The notes under the pieces were generated by a model. That model had not been told where the DNA came from and did not search any database. It worked only from the letters and a program-made list of their open reading frames with translations. DNA of 11,898 nt from an uncultured bacterium (GTDB lineage Bacteria; Chloroflexota; Anaerolineae; JACIWP01): the NCBI GenBank assembly GCA_903872005.1, contig CAIQJD010000581.1:1-11898 (forward strand). The letters are read 5' to 3'. Positions 1-5,664 of the stretch are shown in pieces. A program made the translations under genes and the position numbers. Positions within the stretch are counted from its first letter, which is position 1; every line of letters starts with the position of its first letter.

Positions 1-2120
1 ACCAGCAGTGCGACCAGCGCGCCCCAACTGAGTGCTTCCATGGAGGCGTCGAGACCCGCATCTATGCCGGCGAGGCGCGCGTAGGTCGCCGCGTCGGGCA
101 AGCCAGCCAGCATGCCGGCCAGGGGTCTGGAGTCGCCATTCGTGTAGGGGCTGATGTAGGGCGCCACGGCCGCGCTGACGCCGGCGAGCATGGGAACTTG
201 GGTCTGCGCGCCGACCTGCTCGATCCACCAACGCACGGTGTCCTGGGAAGACCCCAGCGTGATAATCATGGACAGGTCGTTCAGGCTGTTCACGCCTTGC
301 AAGGCGCCGATGTTGGCGGCCGGCTCGCCGGTGTCAAAGTCCACCGCGTGCGCGCCGAAGGGGTCGCCGGCAAAGGCGCGCAGGCCGGCTTCCTGGCCAG
401 TCAGGTAGCCCAGATTCACGTAGCGTTTGTTGGTCTCGGCCGGCGTCTCACGTTCTGCGATATTGGCAAGGACACGACTGGCGATGGGCGCTCCGCCGGG
501 AAGGAGGCTGATCGTGATGATACGCACTTTCTGCCGCAGCAGATGGGCGACAAGCGTCTCGGCCAGCGGGCGCATTTCGTCAGTCATGGACGCGTCGAAG
601 TCGAAGGCGACGAGCACCGGCGAGTTTTGTTCCAGGGCGGCGATTTGGTCCTGGATCGCGCCGACCTGGCCGGCGCGCACGCCATTGCCTACCGAGTTCG
701 GCGTGATGAAGGCCCAGTTGGTGGCGAGCGGCGCTCCAACGGCCAGGAGCAGCACCAGGGCCAGCAGGATGCGCCACAGAGGCTGCAAGGATGTTTGGAC
801 CGGGGGCGTGGTCGCCGGCGTGGCCGGGGCCAACGCCTGGGCGAATGCCTGGCTGGATTCGCTTTCGGCTGGCACAGCCGTGAGGAGACTGCCGGCGTCG
901 GTCATTTCGGGCGGCCGGGACATAGCCAATTCCATCGGGATGATGTTGCCAAGTCCCTGCAAGACGCCGCTGTCGCCGGTCTCGCCGGTCATCAAGATGG
1001 CCGCTTCGGCAGGGCGCGGGCGAGCGCCAGGGCGCATGGCCTGCACCCAGTCGGGGATATCTGCCTGAGCCAGGCCGCTCTGGTCTTCGGCGAGTGCGCC
1101 GGCTTCTGTGAAGGTGGCGCGCAGCCAATCGGGTAGCTCGGCCGGCGGCAGCGGCGCGCCGCGCGTTTCGGCCGGCTCGTCCCAGCGCGGCGCCGGTCCC
1201 AATTCGCGTAGCCAATCGGGCGCCGGGGCGGCTTCTGGCGCGGCGGCTGCCGGCTGAAGCGCAACGGTTGGTTCCGCCGGCGCAATATCTACGGACGCCG
1301 GCGCCGCTTCGGCGACGATGGGTTCATTCAGGTCGGGTATTTCCGGGGCCGTTTCGGTCGGCATGATCGGCCCCAGATCGTCGAGGGAGGGGTTATCCGT
1401 TGGCGTGGGCGCTGCAAGCTGCGCCGGCGCGACCGGCGCGACCGGCGTTGGCCGGCGCGTCTCTTCTTCGATCATGGCCGGTGTGTCGCCGGGACGCTCT
1501 ACGGCTTGTTGCCGGAGCTGCGCCAGCCAGTCGGGCATGTCGGACGTCTTGGCGGCGCGAGCCGGCGCGCTGGGCGTGTCGCCCAACCAGGCCGGGAGTC
1601 CGCCGATATCCTCGCGGAAAGCGGGCGCGGCCGGCTGGGCCGGGGTAACAGGCTGCTCGGCTGGGCCGGGGCTCATGCCCCAGCGTCCCAGGATGTCCGG
1701 CGCTTCAGCTTCCATGGCTGAGACGTCATCTTCAGGGAAGACCAATGCGGGGCCGGCCGGGGCGGCGAATTCTTCAGGCGTCGTCGCCGGCTGGTCCTGT
1801 GGCTCCGTCTCGGCCGGCTCAGAATCGCCGATCTGGCTCTCGCGCGCGGCCGCGGCGCGCAGTTGCTGGAGCCATGATGGAGCTTCGCCTTGATCGAGGC
1901 GGGGCGGCGCGGGCCTGGGGGGCGGGGGCGTTTCTGCTGGCGGTTTGGCGGCCGGCGCAAGGGCAGCGCCACAATGCACACAGAAGGCGCTGTCGGGCGT
2001 GTTCTCTTGTCCACATTGCGGACACGCGCCGGGACTGGGCGTCTTGAACGTTGCGCCGCACTCGTTGCAGAACTTGCTGCCGTCTCGGTTGGTTGTCCCG
2101 CAGATCGGGCAATAGATCAT
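1..2120 (-). CDS. Double zinc-ribbon, proline-rich linker, membrane-anchored protein (C-terminus outside window)
   Basis: The frame is open from the ATG at 2120 to the window edge (706 codons), so the C-terminus is missing. Two zinc ribbons open the protein: C4/C7/C18/C21 and C33/C36/C47/C50. Residues of about 55-445 are Pro/Ala/Glu-rich and probably disordered. They are punctuated by six P-x-W-[L/V] motifs at P81, P176, P196, P301, P330 and P356 (for example PDWLREL and PDWLAQLR). A membrane helix follows at about 448-467, then a roughly 220-residue alpha/beta-looking domain, and a second hydrophobic stretch begins at the cut. GAGGAG lies 9 bases before the start. It is the last gene of a four-gene leftward run, 36 bases after a membrane protein. 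I infer a scaffold with a cytoplasmic N-terminus. Zinc-ribbon plus PDWL-repeat architecture recurs in Chloroflexota hypothetical proteins; no function is known to me. Confidence 0.85.
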   Translation of the reverse strand, partial: MIYCPICGTTNRDGSKFCNECGATFKTPSPGACPQCGQENTPDSAFCVHCGAALAPAAKPPAETPPPPRPAPPRLDQGEAPSWLQQLRAAAARESQIGDSEPAETEPQDQPATTPEEFAAPAGPALVFPEDDVSAMEAEAPDILGRWGMSPGPAEQPVTPAQPAAPAFREDIGGLPAWLGDTPSAPARAAKTSDMPDWLAQLRQQAVERPGDTPAMIEEETRRPTPVAPVAPAQLAAPTPTDNPSLDDLGPIMPTETAPEIPDLNEPIVAEAAPASVDIAPAEPTVALQPAAAAPEAAPAPDWLRELGPAPRWDEPAETRGAPLPPAELPDWLRATFTEAGALAEDQSGLAQADIPDWVQAMRPGARPRPAEAAILMTGETGDSGVLQGLGNIIPMELAMSRPPEMTDAGSLLTAVPAESESSQAFAQALAPATPATTPPVQTSLQPLWRILLALVLLLAVGAPLATNWAFITPNSVGNGVRAGQVGAIQDQIAALEQNSPVLVAFDFDASMTDEMRPLAETLVAHLLRQKVRIITISLLPGGAPIASRVLANIAERETPAETNKRYVNLGYLTGQEAGLRAFAGDPFGAHAVDFDTGEPAANIGALQGVNSLNDLSMIITLGSSQDTVRWWIEQVGAQTQVPMLAGVSAAVAPYISPYTNGDSRPLAGMLAGLPDAATYARLAGIDAGLDASMEALSWGALVALL

Positions 2121-2156
2121 AACTGTCAGCTCCTCATCAGATCCGGCCGGCGCCGG

Positions 2157-2774
2157 TCATTCGGCATAGGGCCGGTCGATGCCTAAGAGCAGGCGCATGC
2201 CAGCGATCACGGTCGCCAGGGCTACGCCCAGAATGATGCCGCGCGCTCCAGCCAGCGCCGGCACTGCGAGTATCCAGGCGCGGATCTCGTCGAAGCCGCT
2301 CCAGAGCGCGCCGCCCAGGGGCGTGGCGCCCAGCAGGACGAAGACGCCGGCCAGGACGAAGAAGAGCGATTCCGCGTGGCGCACACGAAATGCGCGATAG
2401 GCGGCGGTGAAAATGAAGAAGGCCAGTAAGGCGAAGATAGCCGCCTGTAACGGATATTGGACGTAGTCAAAGAGCCAGGAGACGAGGGCGTTGCGCGGGC
2501 CGGCCGGGTCCAGCAAGCCGGGAATCGCGACCACCCACATGGCGACGATCAAGGCGATGCTGTAAGGCCATCCATTGGCGCGCTGGCGGATACGCTTGAA
2601 GTGGACGCCCAGCATGTTGAAAAGACCCACGATGAGGGCCACCGCGGCCAGGATGACCGCCCAGCCGACGAAGGTCTGTCCGATGGCGTTGACGTATCTG
2701 TTATTCACGAAAATATCGAGCAGGACGAAGAGTCCCACGGCCATCGCGAACACGGTTGGGATGATTCGTTTCAC
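2157..2774 (-). CDS. Six-helix integral membrane protein, function unknown
   Basis: This is a 205-residue polytopic membrane protein with hydrophobic helices at about 4-22, 34-56, 71-88, 109-126, 135-152 and 168-194, and short charged loops (for example KRIRQR near 60-65). I chose the GTG at 2774 because GGGGAG sits a few bases upstream and the protein then begins MKR followed at once by a membrane helix. An in-frame ATG at 2804 would add ten residues but has no ribosome site. The gene follows the two-helix protein gene by 42 bases and precedes the zinc-ribbon gene by 36 bases, so it is very probably cotranscribed with both. I see no transporter, enzyme or channel motif. It may be the membrane partner of the flanking proteins; that is inference from gene order only. 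Confidence 0.8.
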   Translation of the reverse strand: MKRIIPTVFAMAVGLFVLLDIFVNNRYVNAIGQTFVGWAVILAAVALIVGLFNMLGVHFKRIRQRANGWPYSIALIVAMWVVAIPGLLDPAGPRNALVSWLFDYVQYPLQAAIFALLAFFIFTAAYRAFRVRHAESLFFVLAGVFVLLGATPLGGALWSGFDEIRAWILAVPALAGARGIILGVALATVIAGMRLLLGIDRPYAE

Positions 2775-2816
2775 ACCGGCCTCCCCGGTCATCCTGCAGC
2801 GCATGGCGCTGGGGCG

Positions 2817-3608
2817 TCACATCACGGAGTAGATGATGGCTCCCGCGATGATGATGATGACGAGCAAGATACGCATCCAGTCTTGAGCGATCAGGCTGCC
2901 GAGGTGCGCCGGCTGCTGATCGAGGTACGCCGAGACGGCGAATATCTCTTCACCCAAGAGCGGCTGGTCTGTGGTGGCGTAGATATAGGGCAGGATATTG
3001 GGATCTGCCGCGCCGGCCGTCTGGGGCAATCGTTTGCGTGCGCCGGCCTCGCCGGGCAGCAGGTATTCGTCGCCGAACGCGCCGATGAGGACGTTGCCGC
3101 TGAGCGGCTCATGGTTCACGATATCCATGGCGCCGGCAGCGTAGGCGGCCTTGTCGGGAGCGATCATGCGCACGCGCGTGGAGTCATAATTGGCCGGCGC
3201 GCCCTGTCGCGCAAAGGCTCGTCGCATGCGATCCTGAGCGGCCAAGAGCAGGGTGGGACTGGCGACCGTGACGATGGGGTGCGTGTCGTAGGTGGCCGCT
3301 TCCCCGGCCAAGTAATCCAGCACGAGGAGGCCGGCCAGACTTTCGGCCGTGCTGGCCTCGCCGACGGCGCCGGAGCCAAGCGAGATATGGAGGGATTGAC
3401 CGCTCTCGGCGGCGCGCCCGATGGCTGACTGGAGTCCCTCCAGGGCCGCCAACGGCCGCAGGGGCAATGGCTTGCCGGCGCGCCGGCCGGCGCGGGCGCG
3501 CGCCATGAAGAAGAATAGTGTTGGGATGAATAGCAGGAGAAACGCCCCAATCATGGCGCGTTTCAAATCTGTATTGGCATGGATCAGCACATCGAACAGG
3601 ACTTCCAT
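2817..3608 (-). CDS. Membrane protein with terminal helices, DUF6754-like
   Basis: This 263-residue protein has a membrane helix at about 18-36, an Arg-rich stop-transfer stretch (residues 38-51), a soluble domain at about 52-240 and a C-terminal helix at about 245-262. The soluble domain has a Gly/Ser-rich LHISLGSGAVGE segment at 73-84, followed by alternating hydrophobic strands and helices such as PIVTVASPTLLLAAQD (111-126). It resembles what I recall of DUF6754 membrane proteins, but I cannot verify that. I chose the ATG at 3608 because AAGGAG lies 6 bases upstream; the GTG one codon earlier is too close to that site. It is the second gene of the leftward run, 34 bases after the small upstream gene. 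The topology of helix, domain, helix recurs in the C-terminal half of the zinc-ribbon protein two genes downstream. No catalytic motif is evident. Confidence 0.8.
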   Translation of the reverse strand: MEVLFDVLIHANTDLKRAMIGAFLLLFIPTLFFFMARARAGRRAGKPLPLRPLAALEGLQSAIGRAAESGQSLHISLGSGAVGEASTAESLAGLLVLDYLAGEAATYDTHPIVTVASPTLLLAAQDRMRRAFARQGAPANYDSTRVRMIAPDKAAYAAGAMDIVNHEPLSGNVLIGAFGDEYLLPGEAGARKRLPQTAGAADPNILPYIYATTDQPLLGEEIFAVSAYLDQQPAHLGSLIAQDWMRILLVIIIIAGAIIYSVM

Positions 3609-3642
3609 CACTCACTCCTTCGCCGGATAGCGTGCCGTGTAG

Positions 3643-3975
3643 TCACCGATTCGATTCCAGTCGTCGGAGCAGAAGTTCCACATTATCGCCATTTTCCAGG
3701 AACATGGCAAATCGCCGTGAGCGATCAGGGCTTAGCATCAATCCTAACAGCGGCTCGGCTGCCAGCAGGACCTGGCTTAAGATGAAGCTGAACGGTCTGT
3801 GCGCTTCTAAGAGAAGGATGGCCGGGGTTTTCATGCCCCAACGGTCCACTGTCGCGGCAATCTGGGCGATCAGTTGTTCATCCCCCTGCCCTTGCGTGTT
3901 CTGGCCCGTATCCACCGTTCCGTTCTCCGCTCGCCGTCCTGCCGTGAAGTTGACGTAATAGAAGCCCACTTGCAT
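3643..3975 (-). CDS. Small conserved-looking helical protein, function unknown
   Basis: The longest frame encodes 110 residues. The core, from about residue 32 to the end, is helical and amphipathic, with RWGMKTPAILLLEAHRPFSF (45-64) and a C-terminal LENGDNVELLLRRLE segment. Residues 1-30 are polar, low in complexity and unlike the rest. A likely promoter -10 (TATAAT, 3979-3974) overlaps the ATG at 3975, so that codon may not be transcribed. The GTG at 3915, with GGAG nine bases upstream, is a credible true start giving a 90-residue product that begins just before the core. The coordinates given are the maximal frame. It is the first gene of the four-gene leftward run and probably shares its fate. 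The 'TPAI-LLEAHRPFSFI-SQ' style recalls small uncharacterised Chloroflexota proteins; no function can be assigned. Confidence 0.65.
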   Translation of the reverse strand: MQVGFYYVNFTAGRRAENGTVDTGQNTQGQGDEQLIAQIAATVDRWGMKTPAILLLEAHRPFSFILSQVLLAAEPLLGLMLSPDRSRRFAMFLENGDNVELLLRRLESNR

Positions 3976-4002
3976 TATACCATCATTTGCGCCTTAAGGC
4001 AA
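3974..4002 (-). promoter_or_regulatory. Promoter for the four-gene membrane/zinc-ribbon operon
   Basis: A -35 element TTGCCT (4002-3997) and a perfect -10 TATAAT (3979-3974) are separated by exactly 17 bases. It sits just after the lexA terminator, so the downstream genes are probably independent of lexA. The perfect 10-base palindrome GCCTTAAGGC (3991-4000) overlaps the -35 and could be an operator. The expected transcription start is near 3967, inside the annotated maximal frame. Confidence 0.6.
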
Positions 4003-4036
4003 GGCTTTTCTGAACTCTTGAGCGCGTTTTAAGACG

Positions 4037-4075
4037 AAAATACGCCGTCGCGTATCGCTGAGGATGCGTGACGGC
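4037..4075 (-). terminator. Probable intrinsic terminator of lexA
   Basis: Reading leftward, GCCGTC (4075-4070) pairs with GACGGC (4049-4044), with a partly paired inner stem, and is followed by GTATTTTCG, giving a UUUU run at 4040-4037. It starts 26 bases after the lexA stop codon. The U-run is short and interrupted, so termination may be partial. On the plus strand the inner stem pairs fully with G-U wobbles, but no U-run follows there. Confidence 0.55.
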
Positions 4076-4101
4076 GCTGGCGGCAGGCAGACGGGCAGAG
4101 G

Positions 4102-4749
4102 TTAGAGGGCGGGTTTTTCGATTTGGCGGATGATGGTGATGACTTTGCCCTGTATTTCCACGTTGGCGGCCGGCGTGTAGATGGGATCCATGAACGGATT
4201 GGCCGGTTGTAAGCGCACCCGGTCCCCTTCCAGGTAGAATCGCTTCAGGGTTGTCGCTCCTTCGTCTTTCAACCACGCGGCGACCATGCTTCCGTTGCGC
4301 GCTTCGGTCTGGTAGTGCAGGATGACGAGGTCGCCGTCATTGACGAGGGCGTCAATCATGGATTCGCCGACGACTTCAAGGGCATAGATGTCTCGGGATT
4401 CGGACAAGAACTCGCCGGGGATGTCTATGTGACGCTGGGGGAAGGCGGCATCGGGCACGGGGAGCGGGCCGCCGGCGACAATGCGGCCCAGCACCGGCAC
4501 GCGCACGATTTCACTGCTGAGGGCGCGTTGCAGGCGAGGCCCTTCGACCAGCCGGATGCCGCGCGCCAATTCGCGGTTCCGCGTGATGTGTCCTTGACGC
4601 ACCAGGGCATTGAGGTTGTAGTTGACGACCGACGTTGACGAGATGTTCAGGGCTTCCATAATCTCACGGATGGATGGCGGATACTCGTTCTCTTGCAGAA
4701 ACTGCCGGACGAAAGCGAGGATTTCCTGCTGTCGTTGCGTCAGACTCAT
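4102..4749 (-). CDS. lexA: LexA SOS repressor / autopeptidase
   Basis: LexA represses DNA-damage genes and cleaves itself when bound to RecA filaments. The 215-residue length is typical. The N-terminal winged helix-turn-helix (about 1-65) has the family signature YPPSIREI (23-30), with the recognition region ISSTSVVNYNLNAL (36-49). The S24 peptidase domain follows: the cleavage site A92-G93 in VAGGPLPVP, the catalytic serine S130 in VVGESMIDALVNDGD, and the catalytic lysine K169 in TTLKRFY. All key residues are present, so the protein should be functional. The ribosome site GGAGGT lies 7 bases before the ATG at 4749. The gene has its own promoter containing an SOS box, so it is probably autorepressed. 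It is divergent from the zinc-ribbon coiled-coil gene and ends before a terminator. No other obvious SOS gene is in the window. Confidence 0.96.
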   Translation of the reverse strand: MSLTQRQQEILAFVRQFLQENEYPPSIREIMEALNISSTSVVNYNLNALVRQGHITRNRELARGIRLVEGPRLQRALSSEIVRVPVLGRIVAGGPLPVPDAAFPQRHIDIPGEFLSESRDIYALEVVGESMIDALVNDGDLVILHYQTEARNGSMVAAWLKDEGATTLKRFYLEGDRVRLQPANPFMDPIYTPAANVEIQGKVITIIRQIEKPAL

Positions 4750-4813
4750 AGCGCGTACCTCCAGGCTGTCGGAACCAACATGCTGTTACAACTGTTGCGA
4801 CGAACTTGATGTC

Positions 4814-4842
4814 ATTATATCATGAACATCTGTTCTAGTCAA
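4814..4842 (-). promoter_or_regulatory. lexA promoter
   Basis: A -35 TTGACT (4842-4837) and a perfect -10 TATAAT (4819-4814) are separated by 17 bases. This is one of the strongest promoter matches in the window. The predicted start near 4807 gives a leader of about 57 bases before the lexA ATG at 4749. The SOS box lies entirely inside the spacer. Confidence 0.8.
4824..4835. promoter_or_regulatory. LexA binding site (SOS box, GAAC-N4-GTTC)
   Basis: The sequence GAACATCTGTTC is a perfect GAAC-N4-GTTC inverted repeat, the core of the Gram-positive type LexA operator (CGAAC-N4-GTTCG). The outermost C/G pair is absent here. It lies between the -35 and -10 of lexA, where bound repressor would block RNA polymerase, which supports autoregulation. 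It is 42 bases from the -35 of the divergent gene, so control of that gene is doubtful. Confidence 0.8.
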
Positions 4843-4877
4843 GCGCGCCGGCGGGCTTAGCGCCAGCGACCGGGCAA

Positions 4878-4906
4878 TTGTCCATTTTGGGGCCTTGTGC
4901 TAGAAT
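4878..4906 (+). promoter_or_regulatory. Promoter of the C4 zinc-ribbon coiled-coil gene
   Basis: TTGTCC (4878-4883) and TAGAAT (4901-4906) are spaced by 17 bases, with an extended -10 TGC at 4898-4900. The predicted start near 4913 leaves a leader of about 35 bases. It is divergent from the lexA promoter, with 35 bases between the two -35 elements. Confidence 0.65.
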
Positions 4907-4947
4907 GACGCTAATGTGAGGCCCTTGCCGGCCATGAGGAGTACGCC

Positions 4948-5649
4948 ATGAGCAACGCCCGGCTACTGTATCGCTTACAGCATATTGAGCAGGAATTGGG
5001 TTCCACACGGCACAAGGTCAGCGCCTTGAAGACGCAATTGGGCGAATCGCCCGAGTTGATTGCGGCGCGTGAAGCCCTGGACGCGGCGCAGAAGCGGCTT
5101 TCGGCCGCACTGGCGCAACAGAAGGAGCGTGAGTATGAGCTGCAACGGATGGTGGACAAACTGACCCTGACGCAGGAGGAGCTGTACAGCGGCCGGGTGA
5201 AGAATCCCAAAGAATTGGGGAGCCTGGAGAGCGAAGCGAAGAGTCAGACGCGCCGGCGTGAGCAGCTTCAGGATGGGGTGTTGGAAGCGATGCTTGAGGC
5301 CGATGCGGCACGCGAGGCATTGAAGGTCGCGCAGGATGGGCTGGCGCAGCGGACGGCCTCGTCGAGCGAGGAACAGCAACGCTTGAGCGAGGAGTTGTCC
5401 GTGGCGACTGTGAGCGCCGGCCAGTTGGAGCGCGATCAGGCGGAAACAGAGGCGCGTCTGGATGCCAAGACCCTGGAGATGTATCGGGATTTGCGTCGGC
5501 GCAAAGGCGCAGCGGCAGTGGCGCGTTTGCGCGGCGGCGTGTGCGGTCGCTGTGGGGTGAGTGTGCCCGTGGTGATGGTCGGCCAGGTCAGGCGGGCCGA
5601 CGAATTCGTCTTCTGTCCCAGTTGCGGCCGGCTCCTGGTAGATGTCTGA
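4948..5649 (+). CDS. Coiled-coil plus C4 zinc-ribbon protein (DUF164 / CdsZ-FlgZ family)
   Basis: This 233-residue protein is a long antiparallel-type coiled coil (about 5-185) with a C-terminal four-cysteine zinc ribbon: C199, C202, C223 and C226. The family signature LYSGRVKNPKELGSLESE (79-96) lies in the loop between the coiled-coil halves. The length matches family members. Homologues include Helicobacter HP0958/FlgZ, which acts on flagellar components and mRNA, and the chlamydial type III secretion chaperone CdsZ. Many non-flagellated bacteria carry it with unknown role, possibly nucleic-acid or protein binding. No flagellar or secretion gene is nearby, so those roles should not be assumed. 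GAGGAG lies 6 bases before the ATG. It has its own promoter, is divergent from lexA and is convergent with the histidine kinase gene. Confidence 0.9.
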   Translation: MSNARLLYRLQHIEQELGSTRHKVSALKTQLGESPELIAAREALDAAQKRLSAALAQQKEREYELQRMVDKLTLTQEELYSGRVKNPKELGSLESEAKSQTRRREQLQDGVLEAMLEADAAREALKVAQDGLAQRTASSSEEQQRLSEELSVATVSAGQLERDQAETEARLDAKTLEMYRDLRRRKGAAAVARLRGGVCGRCGVSVPVVMVGQVRRADEFVFCPSCGRLLVDV

Positions 5650-5664
5650 CCGGCGTGTGGCTGC

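Noticed and set aside
198..1136. Long plus-strand open frame (312 codons) opposite the zinc-ribbon gene
   Set aside because: It is antisense to the well-supported zinc-ribbon protein; its product is Gly/Arg/Gln-rich with no domain, as expected of a GC-rich shadow frame.
2457..3428. Long plus-strand open frame (323 codons) across two membrane-protein genes
   Set aside because: It runs antisense through two genes with clear membrane helices and ribosome sites; its His/Asp-rich product has no recognisable fold.
4794..4805. Second LexA box in the lexA leader (GTTG-CGAC-GAAC)
   Set aside because: The half-sites are in the wrong, everted orientation (GTT...AAC), so it does not match GAAC-N4-GTTC.
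4948..5649. Flagellar or type III secretion role for the C4 zinc-ribbon protein
   Set aside because: Known for some family members, but no flagellar or secretion gene lies nearby and the family occurs in non-flagellated bacteria.
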